Assembly (NCBI GenBank): GCA_033763655.1
Contig: JANRKD010000026.1
Span: 1-64,000, forward strand
Direction: 5' to 3'
Length of the DNA: 64,000 bases
Origin: QFOX01 sp033763655
GTDB lineage: Bacteria > Pseudomonadota > Alphaproteobacteria > Rickettsiales > UBA3002
The notes under the pieces were generated by a model. That model was not told the origin of the DNA and ran no database searches. It saw only the letters and a list, made by a program, of their open reading frames with translations. The position numbers were made by a program, and so were the translations under genes. Position 1 is the stretch's first letter; each line of letters starts with the position of its first letter. Shown here one piece after another: positions 24,930-33,588 of the stretch.

Positions 24930-25742
24930 TTACTCAATCCGTTTGAACCAGCGCCCGCCAAGCCCTTTGAGCGAAAAGGCGATGATGTCGGCGCGGCCCA
25001 CGATATTCTCGAACGGCACATAGCCCGGTGCATCTTCATACCCTAATTCGGGCGAGAAACGGCTATCCTGCGAGTGGTCGCGGTTATCGCCCATCATGAA
25101 ATAATGGCCCGCGGGCACGGTGTATTCGCGCGTGTTATCAGCATCCAGACGCATGCCCTGAAGCACCCTCATGCGCGCCTCGACTTCGGCGCTGCAGCGA
25201 TTGTTCAGATCGTCGAGCACATTGGAATCATCGAGCACCGTGTGGGTATGGCCACCCGGCAGGGTTTCGTCGTAACGTTCAACGGCACGCAGGTTGCCAC
25301 ACGCACCCGGCAAATTGACCTCGCCCCGGCGGGTCTGATCGACCATGGTGCCGTTGATATACAGCCGACCGCGTGTCACCTGAATGGTCTCGCCCGGCAG
25401 TCCGATAATGCGCTTGATATAATCTTTGCCGAGGTCATTGGGGTTACGAAATACCACCACATCACCGCGTTTTGGCTCGGTTTTCCAGATGCGCCCTTCG
25501 AAGAGTTTCGGACTGAACGGAAACGAGTAGCGGCTGTAGCCATACGAAAATTTGCTGACAAAAATATAATCGCCCTCATACAGCGTGCTGAGCATCGACC
25601 CTGAAGGAATATGAAACGGCTCATACGCCACCGAGCGGAACACCAGCGCCAGCAACACCATGAACAGGAAGGAACGGATAATCTCGCCGGTGGTTTCTTT
25701 TTTCTTGGCAGGCTTTGCAGGTTGGTCGGCGGCTTTGGTCAT
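24930..25742 (-). CDS. lepB: Signal peptidase I
   Basis: The product is 270 residues. A Lys-rich N-terminus is followed by one membrane segment (IIRSFLFMVLLALVFRSVAY), the catalytic Ser in IPSGSMLSTLYEGDYIFVSK, the catalytic Lys in GKDYIKRIIGLPGE, and the GDNRDHSQDSR box. It removes signal peptides from exported proteins. It is probably co-transcribed with rnc. Confidence 0.98.
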   Translation of the reverse strand: MTKAADQPAKPAKKKETTGEIIRSFLFMVLLALVFRSVAYEPFHIPSGSMLSTLYEGDYIFVSKFSYGYSRYSFPFSPKLFEGRIWKTEPKRGDVVVFRNPNDLGKDYIKRIIGLPGETIQVTRGRLYINGTMVDQTRRGEVNLPGACGNLRAVERYDETLPGGHTHTVLDDSNVLDDLNNRCSAEVEARMRVLQGMRLDADNTREYTVPAGHYFMMGDNRDHSQDSRFSPELGYEDAPGYVPFENIVGRADIIAFSLKGLGGRWFKRIE

Positions 25743-25838
25743 GATGTTTCCTATCGCATTATCATCCCGGCGCGGGCCGGTGTGGGGGTTTCTTATCTTT
25801 CTGGATACCAGCTTTCACGGACATAACAATCTATGATG

Positions 25839-27227
25839 TTACGGCGTGGCCTTCACCACGCCATAAAGATCGTAGGCATCAGCGTCCGTAATCTCGACAG
25901 ACAGGATATCCCCCGCCCGCGCGCCTTTGACGGCGGGAGCGAACACATTGCCATCGACCTCGGGCGCGTCGCCGCGTGTACGGCAAATGAGCCTGCCCTG
26001 CGCCACACCATCGACCATCACCAACTGCCGGCTACCGATTTTTTTCTGTAACTTCGCGGCCGAAATCGCCTGCGCCTTTTCCATGAAGCGGGCGAAACGC
26101 TCCTGCTTGATTTCTGCAGGCACGTGTCCATCCAGCGCTTGCGCCGTTGCACCGGTCACATTTTCGTATTCGAAACAGCCGACGCGGTCGAGCTGCACTT
26201 CCTCCATCCAATCGAGCAGGAAGGTAAAATCTTCTTCCGTCTCCCCCGGGAATCCAACAATGAAGGTCGAGCGGAGGGTGAGATCGGGCACCTGCGCACG
26301 CCATTGCGCGATACGTGCAGCGGTTTTTTCCTGATTGGCCGGGCGACGCATGGCCTTGAGCACACGGGGCGACGCATGCTGGAAGGGAATATCGAGATAG
26401 GGCAGGATTTTTCCCTCCGCCATCAACGGCAACACATCGTTTACACTCGGGTAGGGATAAACATATTGCAGCCGCACCCAGATGCCCAGTTCCGCCAGCG
26501 CTTCCGCGAGGCCAAACATGCTGGTTTTCACTGCACGGTCGCGCCATGTATCGGGAGCATATTTTACATCCACGCCGTAGGCGCTGGTGTCTTGCGAAAT
26601 GACCAGAAGTTCTTTTACACCCGCTTTGGCAAGGGTTTCTGCTTCCCGCAGCACTTCGCCGACCGGACGGCTGACCAGATCGCCGCGCATCGACGGGATG
26701 ATACAGAAGGCGCAGCGGTTGTTGCAGCCCTCGGAGATTTTGAGATAGGCATAATGGCGTGGGGTGAGCTTCACGCCGCCGGGAGGTAATAAATCCATGA
26801 ACGGTGCATGCGCTGCAGGCAGCGCCGTGTGCACGGCCTCCATCACCGCTTCGTAATGCTGCGGGCCTGTCACCGCCAACACGTTGGGGTATTTCGCGGT
26901 GATAACCTCCGGCTCGGCGCCAAGGCAGCCGGTGACAATCACCTTACCGTTATCGTTCAGCGCCTCGCCAATCGCCGCCAGCGACTCCTCACGCGCGGAA
27001 TCGAGAAAGCCGCAGGTGTTGACAATCACCAGGTCGGATCCGGCATAATCCGGCGCGATCTCATAGCCCTCGGCGCGCAGTCGGGTGAGGATGCGCTCGG
27101 AATCAACCAGTGCCTTGGCGCAGCCGAGCGACACAAATCCCACGCGCGGCGCATGGGGTTTCAGGGGGCCGGAAGCGGCGGTGGTTTTTTTGGCGGCAGC
27201 GGCGCGGGCCATCGGGCTATTCCTCAT
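25839..27227 (-). CDS. rimO: Ribosomal protein S12 methylthiotransferase RimO
   Basis: The product is 462 residues. RimO is a radical-SAM enzyme with two iron-sulfur clusters. The N-terminal cluster cysteines are in SLGCAKALVDSE, VNTCGF and VTGCLGAEPE; the radical-SAM triad is CNNRCAFC. The VGFPGETEEDF motif and a C-terminal TRAM domain follow. DSERILTRL and the SEGCNNRCAFCIIPS context separate it from MiaB. A short Ala/Lys-rich N-terminal extension precedes the core; a start at the second Met (codon 6) is equally possible. Confidence 0.96.
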   Translation of the reverse strand: MRNSPMARAAAAKKTTAASGPLKPHAPRVGFVSLGCAKALVDSERILTRLRAEGYEIAPDYAGSDLVIVNTCGFLDSAREESLAAIGEALNDNGKVIVTGCLGAEPEVITAKYPNVLAVTGPQHYEAVMEAVHTALPAAHAPFMDLLPPGGVKLTPRHYAYLKISEGCNNRCAFCIIPSMRGDLVSRPVGEVLREAETLAKAGVKELLVISQDTSAYGVDVKYAPDTWRDRAVKTSMFGLAEALAELGIWVRLQYVYPYPSVNDVLPLMAEGKILPYLDIPFQHASPRVLKAMRRPANQEKTAARIAQWRAQVPDLTLRSTFIVGFPGETEEDFTFLLDWMEEVQLDRVGCFEYENVTGATAQALDGHVPAEIKQERFARFMEKAQAISAAKLQKKIGSRQLVMVDGVAQGRLICRTRGDAPEVDGNVFAPAVKGARAGDILSVEITDADAYDLYGVVKATP

Positions 27228-27283
27228 TTTTTGTGAGGCTTAGAGCATAGCCGCCGCGCAGATGCAAGCCCGGGCGCGCCGCC

Positions 27284-27859
27284 TCACGAGCCATGAAAGC
27301 CAAATACCGGCTCCAACCGCTCGAACGTGCGCGACATCGCCTGCGCCTTCGTCCACCAGAAGGGAAACTCGGTGAGGTGGCCATAGCGCATCGAAAGCTG
27401 ATCTTCCGCCGCCTCCTCGCCCCGTTTGGCGATGGCGGCAACATAAATCGCGGCGGCAAGGCCGGTACGATCCGCCCCCGCGTGGCAGTGGATGAGCGCC
27501 GGCTTGGGCGCGTCTTTCATCGCAGCGATCAAATCACTCACCTGCGCATCCGTCAGCTCGCGCGAGGATTTTATCCGAAAATCAATGTGGGTGATGCCCA
27601 GGGCCTTGCTGGCCGCGACTTCGTTATCATACCACGAGGAGCCGGTATTATCGCCGCGCAGGTTGATGACCGATTTAATGCCGTGATCGCGGGCGACTTC
27701 GGCCATCTGCTGCGGCGTAAGCTGCGCCGAGCGGTACAGCTCGCCCTCGACCACCGCATGGATATTACCAAACACATATTGCTGGATGCCGATGGCCGAA
27801 AAATACAGCGCCGCCACCAACACCACACCGGAAAAAATACGCAGAATCGTTTTTTTCAT
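27284..27859 (-). CDS. Membrane-anchored dual-specificity/tyrosine phosphatase-like protein
   Basis: The product is 191 residues from the ATG at 27859; upstream codons lack conserved character. One N-terminal membrane anchor (residues about 4-26) is followed by a cysteine-phosphatase domain with general-acid region near residue 70 (NLRGDNTG) and the CX5R loop HCHAGADRTG (Cys125, Arg131). Similar periplasm-facing proteins act on phosphoproteins or phosphorylated lipids/inositols. The substrate is unknown. Confidence 0.85.
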   Translation of the reverse strand: MKKTILRIFSGVVLVAALYFSAIGIQQYVFGNIHAVVEGELYRSAQLTPQQMAEVARDHGIKSVINLRGDNTGSSWYDNEVAASKALGITHIDFRIKSSRELTDAQVSDLIAAMKDAPKPALIHCHAGADRTGLAAAIYVAAIAKRGEEAAEDQLSMRYGHLTEFPFWWTKAQAMSRTFERLEPVFGFHGS

Positions 27860-28129
27860 AAGCCCCAGAGTAGGTGCAAGAGATTCCCGGTGTCCGTCAG
27901 CGGGCCAAAAACCGCCCACACCACGGCCCTTTCCGGGCATTTTTCCTCTATACTGCCGGGGGCGCAAAAACTCAATGACAAAATGGGTTGAGATTGTCGG
28001 CAACAGTTGCTACACCTGCCCACCTCGCGGACGAAACCTATCGTCAGCCGGAGGCGGGCGCAAGCTACGGCGCGCGGCGCGTGAGTGAATAAACATCGGC
28101 CCCCCGGCCATTCGGGCGGCAGATGGTGC

Positions 28130-28222
28130 GGAGGGGTGGCCGAGTGGCTGAAGGCGGCAGTTTGCTAAACTGTTGTAGGGGGTAAACCCCTACCGTGAGT
28201 TCGAATCTCATCTCCTCCGCCA
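28130..28222 (+). tRNA. tRNA-Ser (anticodon GCT)
   Basis: Acceptor GGAGGGG pairs with CTCCTCC (one G-T), followed by discriminator G and an encoded CCA. The D-arm (GCCGAGTGGCTGAAGGC), the anticodon loop TTGCTAA reading AGC/AGT codons, a long class II variable arm (TAGGGGGTAAACCCCTA) and TTCGAAT in the T-arm are all present. The last 18 bases (28205-28222) recur at 28357-28374 and, with one change, at 30640-30657, marking it as an integration site. Confidence 0.97.
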
Positions 28223-28374
28223 TTAACCAAAGGCCACCACTGCGTGGCCTTTGGTTAATGAGGAGAATGATAGGTTTGCTCACGGTACGTGCGTTCGATT
28301 ATTTACTTAGCGAGCATCGCGAGCTTAGGAAATAACGCGAAGCCCTTGCTGAGCATATCTCATCTCCTCCGCCA
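28217..28374 (+). repeat. 158-bp direct repeat, left copy, overlapping the tRNA-Ser 3' end
   Basis: This is identical to 30500-30657 at 156 of 158 positions. It starts with the last six tRNA bases (CCGCCA) and ends with a copy of the tRNA 3' end. Inside are a strong hairpin (CATTAACCAAAGGCCAC against its complement, 28221-28260) and an imperfect one around 28300-28335 (TTATTTACTTAGCG type). No ORF. Probably the attachment region of the island. Confidence 0.9.
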
Positions 28375-28741
28375 TTTTACAGCGAACCGCTGAAGTTCGC
28401 ATAAGACCTCATTTGCAAGGTTCGAAAACAAAACCTGATCGGGCAAAAGCTATCAAAGAGGCTATGGATTTCCTTATGTTTTTAGGTTCGAATCTCAGTT
28501 TCAGAAATCAGAGAAATTTTGGTTTCATCGCGCAATTGACTTTTTCTTGTATTGAGGTATTGTGGTTTTGCTTTTGGAAAATAGTTTTCCGAAAGTGATA
28601 TTACTGAAGAAACAAATTTGGTGTAGAGCACATCGAATTAGGAGAGATACCTTTTTCATATTAGCGCGTTTGCGCAGCTTTTCCCCTTACCAGTTTTGAC
28701 AGTTTTATCTTTGTATAATTCATTATATGGAGAGAAAAACC

Positions 28742-30319
28742 ATGTCTAACATTGCACTAGCTAACAATACCTCATCTTCTTACAGCTATAACAGCTCCCC
28801 CAATCCAGCAAAACTTATCGAGTCTCTACGTCACCTTGGCTACGATAATTACTCTGCGCTGGCAGACATAATCGACAACTCTTTTGATGCCGAAGCCAGT
28901 CACATCAAAGTGCTTATCCGCCAGAAGAATAAGCAGCAAGAAATCATTATCGCCGATAATGGCCACGGCATGGATGCCCATATTCTTGGTCAGGCTATTA
29001 GGTTGGGCTCTAACACTGAAAAAAATGCTGAAAGTGATTTAGGCAAATTTGGCATGGGGCTTTGCACTGCAAGCCTTTCTATCTGTCGCCAGACAACTGT
29101 AATTACAAAAACGGCTGATGGCAAAATGCTGAAAGCGGTGAATGATGTCGACGAAGTAATCCGACAAAATGCGTTCGTCAGCTATCTCGGTGAACCGACT
29201 TTCGAGGACAAAGCTTTATTTGAAGAACTTTTAGGAGACTCTGAGAGTGGAACTGTAATTGCCCTTCGTAAATGTGATAACCTCAGCCACAGCAGCAATA
29301 CTACTAATTTTGCGAATCTGGCTATCAAGGAATTTGCCAGAATTTTCAGAAATTTCATCAAGGCTGGTATCAAGATTTCTGTAAACGACAAAGAATTATC
29401 TGCGATTGATCCATTGGAATGGGATGACCCGAAAACTGAGCACTATGACGATGGCTTTATCGAAATTGAAGTTGCGAACGAAGATGGAAAAACCGTTACA
29501 GAAAAAGTAGCGATTAAACTCGCTTTCCTAAAACCAAATGAAGAAAAAGGAGAAAAGGAGCGCGACTTTAACCAAAGAACTCAAGGCTTCTATGTGATGA
29601 GAAACAATCGCGAAATACTCAGCGCGAATGCACTTGGCTTGTTCATTAAACACAACTACCTCAACCGCTTTAGGGGCGAAATATCTTTTAGCGGCAATCT
29701 TGATAAGTTATTTGGCATCAACTTCACAAAGAAGAACGTTGCCATGCATCAGTCGTTATCTGATAAATTAGCAGCTTATATTTCTCCTCAAGTGGCTTCT
29801 ATTAAAAACAGGGAACAAAAGAAAACACGAAAAGAAACTCCAGAGAATATTACTGAAATTCATCAAGATGCTGCCAAAGAGATCGGCAAAAAAGCCAAGC
29901 TTTTAATGCGGCCTAAAGCCCCCAAAGAAAAGCGGGAATCTACTGGGGAAACTCCAGAACGCAAATCATCTGCTACTGAACCTAACCGCACCAGAGAGCC
30001 TGGTGAAAACAAGCAAGAGGGTTTTGCCGCTAATTGCGAGTTCAAGGCTGCCAGCATGGGAACTGGTGGCGTTATGTTTGACTCAGAACAGCGTGGTAGA
30101 ACTACTGTGATTACGTATAACTCCGATCATCCTTTCTATCAAAAATTTATTTTGGGTTACGGTGAAACAGATAGGGGTTTAGTTGCTGGCATAGACTATC
30201 TTATTTATAGCCTTGCATGCGCGGAACTAGCTCAGAATCTTGAAGAAGATGATGTGGCACAGCTTGTAAACAACTTCAAAACTATCGTATCTACTAACCT
30301 TAGAACACTATTGAGCTAA
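28742..30319 (+). CDS. GHKL (HATPase_c_3, MORC/Hsp90-like) ATPase, island cargo
   Basis: The product is 525 residues from the ATG at 28742, which has GGAGAG ahead of it; the ATG five codons earlier lacks one. Bergerat-fold motifs are clear: ALADIIDNSFDAEA (residues about 39-52), DNGHGMD (72-78) and GKFGMGLCTAS (101-111). A second alpha/beta domain follows to about residue 345, then a charged Lys/Glu linker (about 355-425) and a C-terminal helical domain with NSDHPFYQKF. Such proteins couple ATP-driven dimerisation to DNA or protein handling; bacterial examples occur in defence and mobile loci. The specific role here is unknown. Base composition differs from neighbouring core genes. Confidence 0.88.
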   Translation: MSNIALANNTSSSYSYNSSPNPAKLIESLRHLGYDNYSALADIIDNSFDAEASHIKVLIRQKNKQQEIIIADNGHGMDAHILGQAIRLGSNTEKNAESDLGKFGMGLCTASLSICRQTTVITKTADGKMLKAVNDVDEVIRQNAFVSYLGEPTFEDKALFEELLGDSESGTVIALRKCDNLSHSSNTTNFANLAIKEFARIFRNFIKAGIKISVNDKELSAIDPLEWDDPKTEHYDDGFIEIEVANEDGKTVTEKVAIKLAFLKPNEEKGEKERDFNQRTQGFYVMRNNREILSANALGLFIKHNYLNRFRGEISFSGNLDKLFGINFTKKNVAMHQSLSDKLAAYISPQVASIKNREQKKTRKETPENITEIHQDAAKEIGKKAKLLMRPKAPKEKRESTGETPERKSSATEPNRTREPGENKQEGFAANCEFKAASMGTGGVMFDSEQRGRTTVITYNSDHPFYQKFILGYGETDRGLVAGIDYLIYSLACAELAQNLEEDDVAQLVNNFKTIVSTNLRTLLS

Positions 30320-30329
30320 TAAATCTATC

Positions 30330-30356
30330 GAGGGTGGCTTGAAAAAAGTCACCCTC
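30330..30356 (+). terminator. Rho-independent terminator-like hairpin after the ATPase gene
   Basis: A 10-bp stem (GAGGGTGGCT with AGTCACCCTC, one G-T) with a 7-base loop is followed by AAATTTCTT. It lies 10 bases after the stop codon. Confidence 0.6.
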
Positions 30357-30499
30357 AAATTTCTTATGATTTCCGCCAGATAATGTAGTCCAAGGTTTTC
30401 TAGAAAGTTAGGGCGCATAAGCCGATAAACATAGGCCATATTCAACTTTACAATCGCTTGTCTGGTCTGCTCGCAGGTTCGCATAGCGTCTACAGTGTC

Positions 30500-30657
30500 C
30501 CGCCATTAACCAAGGGCCACCACTGCGTGGCCTTTGGTTAATGAGGAGAATGATAGGTTTGCTCACGGTACGTGCGTTCGATTATTTACTTAGCGAGCAT
30601 CGCGAGCTTAGGAAATAACGCGAAGCCCTTGCTGAGCATATCTCGTCTCCTCCGCCA
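30500..30657 (+). repeat. 158-bp direct repeat, right copy
   Basis: It matches 28217-28374 with two substitutions, one in the first hairpin (creating a G-T pair) and one in the tRNA-like 3' end. Unlike the left copy it is preceded by unrelated sequence with only CCGCCA of the tRNA end, as expected for the distal junction of an inserted segment. Confidence 0.9.
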
Positions 30658-30745
30658 CGGGGATGGGCGGCCATTTGTAATAATTCTGTAACAATCTCAT
30701 GCTAGGATAAACATTATTGGATAATGCTTAAAATACTGGATAAAT

Positions 30746-31720
30746 ATGGAAGCGACGATTTTAAATCATAATCAAGTCTTCAATACCTACGATGATCGTG
30801 AAGAGAAGCAGCTACAGATATTTAAAGACTATGGCACGAAGACAGGATTGAGCGATCTGGCTATATTCCTTGGCGGCCGTTTGGGGTTGCCGCTTCGTAA
30901 CCCAGATAAAACCAGCGATGGGCAACGCTCGGGTTTTGTCTACACTGCTTCGTCAGCTCGCGCAGAGATGTTCACTGTGCCAATAGGCAAGGTGAGCACA
31001 GTAGCCCCAACTGGTCGAGAAACTCAAAGTGATTCGCAATCACGAACATGCGGCATACGCCTCGCCTTACCCCCCGAGGTAACATCTTCAATTTTGCCTG
31101 ATAAAGAAAAAACGCATCCAAAAAATCAATCGCTAAGAATAGTTGAATACGGGGAATATCCGCAAAGCATAGCTTATGACAGCGAGGCGTTAGAGCATGA
31201 ATTTCAGAAGCAACCTTTCGTCAAGACAGGTGCGCAATACACATTTGATGGCGAGGCGGCTGATGCGCACGATAAACCGTTTAACCCAATAAAATACGAT
31301 GAATACGAGCATGACGACAAACGTTATATCCGTGTAGAGGCGCGCCCAACGGTAAGCTATAAAGAGTGTTTGGATGGCCATTTGGAGAGCAACGCTATCC
31401 TATCAAACGGCCAGGAAGTGAAAGAGGGAGACATCGGCTGGATAGAAGTTCAGCCTGTCGAATGGCTCGCTGATCCATCAGGTTGGTGGGTGACAAAGCA
31501 AGGGTTGGTCGCTGGTGTTCAATATGATGTCAAAAGAAAATATGACGGCAATTTTAATGAAACAAATGCAAATAAGTTCATCAACGAGGTGATGTTGAAA
31601 GAAATCCTGCCTGAAAGAGATAGAGCCAAGATTGCTGGAACAATTCCACCCACTCGCGCTGATGGCAATAATTGGATTGACTCGCTTGGTGGTAGGTCTG
31701 GGCGTAAAATTGGCGAATAG
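30746..31720 (+). CDS. Unrecognised family, member A (YGEYPQ / WSASS-type protein)
   Basis: The product is 324 residues with no signal peptide or membrane segment. It shares with the 34366-35484 gene, in order: YGTKTGLSDLA, LGG, DGQRxGxVxxASS, an Ile-Arg-Leu...ALP segment, VEYGEYPQ, AxDKPFN, KxYIRVEA, ILSNG/VLSNG, and WxEVQPxEWLxDPSG. The segment around ASS and RLALP recalls C-type-lectin/formylglycine-enzyme-like folds, where similar YxWSAS and RPAL strings occur, and the YGEYPQ to EVQPVEW part recalls DUF6273-like proteins; both are from memory and unproven. It is more AT-rich than core genes and sits beside the tRNA-Ser island. Confidence 0.8.
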   Translation: MEATILNHNQVFNTYDDREEKQLQIFKDYGTKTGLSDLAIFLGGRLGLPLRNPDKTSDGQRSGFVYTASSARAEMFTVPIGKVSTVAPTGRETQSDSQSRTCGIRLALPPEVTSSILPDKEKTHPKNQSLRIVEYGEYPQSIAYDSEALEHEFQKQPFVKTGAQYTFDGEAADAHDKPFNPIKYDEYEHDDKRYIRVEARPTVSYKECLDGHLESNAILSNGQEVKEGDIGWIEVQPVEWLADPSGWWVTKQGLVAGVQYDVKRKYDGNFNETNANKFINEVMLKEILPERDRAKIAGTIPPTRADGNNWIDSLGGRSGRKIGE

Positions 31721-31770
31721 TTAACAAGCTATACATTAATGCTTAATCCTCATTTTTTACGCTTATTTAG

Positions 31771-31809
31771 CTGTCAAGAATACCATGCCTAGCGTAGTAT
31801 TCATGACAG
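31771..31809. repeat. Inverted repeat after paralogue A
   Basis: CTGTCA-A-GAATAC and GTATTC-A-TGACAG form a 13-position stem with one A-A mismatch around a 13-base loop. The loop region ACCATGCCTAGCG also occurs at about 56792 inside a palindromic element. No T-tract follows on either strand at once, so it is a repeat or protein site rather than a clear terminator. Confidence 0.6.
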
Positions 31810-32297
31810 CAAAGTGGGTTTTGAGAGCCGCAGTTTGCCTCATGCCTTTTTATAACGAGAAGCGAGCGGTGTAACCAACAGACCGCCACCGTACGCCCTG
31901 CGGGCTTCGGGGGGCAGAGCGAGCGGTGTTTTTGGAGATAATAACTTCAAAGAAATTATTACCAAGAGGGTTCAGTCAATTAAGAATCACGCCATGCAGC
32001 TATCTCAAGGTGTGAACAACGTCTCGAGGTGTAACACAAAGATTTCATCGACACATTGCTCACCTAAGAATCAGAATCACACCGCCATAACCCGGCTCGC
32101 CGCCCTGCTTGACCTTCCGCCCGTTATCGGATAGGTTGGTTGCCCTGATGTCGTTGGTATGCTGGCGCGCGGCGCCACACCCTGCCACCGCTCAGCGGGT
32201 TCCCTTTCACAGGGTTCCGTTCCCGAAAGACGACCCTTAAAAAATCAAAAACACTACAGGCTGCCAGAGACAAGACCCCTACTACAGGAGGCACGTC
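31810..32297. other. Gene-free stretch before the HD-GYP gene
   Basis: No supported ORF. There are two short GAGCGGTGT direct repeats (near 31865 and 31920) around a GC-rich palindrome-like segment (GCCCTGCGGGCTTCGGGG), and nothing else I can interpret. The last bases hold the AGGAGG Shine-Dalgarno of the next gene. Confidence 0.5.
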
Positions 32298-33320
32298 ATG
32301 CGCGCAAGCAGGATGGTTCACGAGATTACGCCGCTGGAAAAATCGGATATGCGCTACCGGCGCCTGTTTGAGACCGCGCGCGACGGCATCCTCATCCTCA
32401 GTTGCCCCGAGGGGAGAATCAGCGATGCCAACCCCTTCCTGACCGAAATGCTCGGCTACACGCTCGACGAACTGATCGGCAAGCGGCTTTGGGAAATCGG
32501 CGCGGTGACTGAGCAGAAAGCCGCGCCCGAAGCGTTTCCCGAGCTTATCACCAAAGGCTATATCCGCTGCGACGATTTGCCCCTGCGTCGCAAAGACGGC
32601 ACCATCATCCATGTCGAAATGGTCAGCACCATCTACAATGTCGGCAGCGAGCGCGTCGTGCAATGCAACCTCAGGGATATCGCCGAGCGGAAGCTGGCAG
32701 AGAAGCAACTGCAGGAATACCAGAACTCCTTCGCCATCAGCATGCACGAAATGGTGAACACCCTCTCAACCCTGGTCGATCAGCGCGATCCTTATACGGC
32801 GGGGCATCAGGCACGGGTTTCGGATTTATCGGTGCAGATTGCCACGCAACTCGGCCTGCCCGCCCACACCATCGAGGGGATTCGCATGGGCGCCATGGTG
32901 CATGACATCGGCAAGGTCGCCATTCCCGCAGAAATCCTGACCAAACCCACAAAATTGAATAGCTTCGAAACCGAAATGCTCAAAAACCATGTGCAGGCGG
33001 GCTACGATATCCTGAAGCATATCCACTTCCCCTGGCCCGTGGCGCAAATTGTCCTGCAGCATCATGAGCGACTCGATGGCAGCGGCTACCCCAACGGCCT
33101 GAAGGGCGACAGCATCTGCGAGGAAGCCCGCATCATCGCCATCGCCGATTGCGTCGAGGCCATGGCCGGTGACCGGCCCTACCGCACCGCGCCTGGCATG
33201 GATGCCGCGCTTGAAATGCTTGAGGCCGACCGGGGCATCCTGTTTGATTTCGCCGCCGCGCAGGCCTGCCTGAAGCTATTTCGTGAGGAGCATTACGCCT
33301 TCAACTACCAGCATAGCTGA
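32298..33320 (+). CDS. PAS-HD-GYP cyclic-di-GMP phosphodiesterase
   Basis: The product is 340 residues, starting 8 bases after AGGAGG. An N-terminal PAS domain (residues about 20-130, YRRLFETARDGILIL onward) is followed by an HD-GYP domain with HxxxxxxxxD in YTAGHQARVSDLSVQIATQL, the HD pair at 202-203 (MVHDIGKVAIP), HxxxxxHH, and HHERLDGSGYPNGLKGDS. These residues match active c-di-GMP-hydrolysing enzymes. No membrane segment is seen, so the PAS domain senses a cytoplasmic signal. It stands alone with no regulator next to it. Confidence 0.93.
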   Translation: MRASRMVHEITPLEKSDMRYRRLFETARDGILILSCPEGRISDANPFLTEMLGYTLDELIGKRLWEIGAVTEQKAAPEAFPELITKGYIRCDDLPLRRKDGTIIHVEMVSTIYNVGSERVVQCNLRDIAERKLAEKQLQEYQNSFAISMHEMVNTLSTLVDQRDPYTAGHQARVSDLSVQIATQLGLPAHTIEGIRMGAMVHDIGKVAIPAEILTKPTKLNSFETEMLKNHVQAGYDILKHIHFPWPVAQIVLQHHERLDGSGYPNGLKGDSICEEARIIAIADCVEAMAGDRPYRTAPGMDAALEMLEADRGILFDFAAAQACLKLFREEHYAFNYQHS

Positions 33321-33348
33321 GCCGTCACCAGTCGCCAGCCCCTTCCGT

Positions 33349-33420
33349 GTCATGCCGTCTTTCATGACAGCCTACAGCTTTTTTTAAGGTAGGCAGACCC
33401 CGCAATCAATGCAGGGAGTG
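33349..33420 (+). repeat. GTCAT paired-hairpin element, degenerate copy
   Basis: The left arm is GTCAT-GCCGTC-TTTCAT-GACAGC; the right arm is GACCCCGCA...TGCAGGGAGTGA. They are separated by a T-run and AAGGTAGGC, the same order as at 48596-48656. It lies 28 bases after the HD-GYP stop and, with its T-tract, may also act as a terminator. The following 33450-33540 is a degenerate TTCATCA/TCAATTCGC tract. Confidence 0.55.
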
Positions 33421-33588
33421 AAGGCAGGTGGTATCGTTTCGCGATTCTTTAATTCATCAGCTCTTCAGTTTTTCACTTCATCAACGCATCAATTCGCTAC
33501 TGACTCAATTCGCCATTTCGTCAATTTCTCAAGTCGCCGCCCGTAAAGAGCCATTTCCATCGGCAGGGGAAACTGTTATGCTCCGGGC

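Larger units (their letters stand above)
28217..30657 (+). mobile_element. Small AT-rich genomic island at tRNA-Ser, bounded by 158-bp repeats
   Basis: The repeats are 2283 bases apart, and the DNA between them is markedly AT-richer than the flanks and codes for a single sizeable gene, a GHKL ATPase, closed by its own terminator. The left repeat abuts the tRNA-Ser gene, a classic integration target, and each repeat ends with the tRNA 3' sequence. No integrase or recombination directionality factor is present, so the unit is either a remnant or depends on an integrase supplied elsewhere. About 350 bases ahead of the ATPase gene (28375-28741) hold only short unsupported ORFs. Confidence 0.75.

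Noticed and set aside
28413..28598. 61-codon ORF upstream of the island ATPase
   Set aside because: No Shine-Dalgarno, no recognisable motif, and it starts next to the attachment repeat; kept only as part of the gene-poor island left end.
28696..28719. TTGACA and TATAAT ahead of the ATPase gene as a promoter
   Set aside because: Both hexamers are perfect but the spacing is only 12 bases, too short for a sigma-70 promoter; promoter left unassigned.
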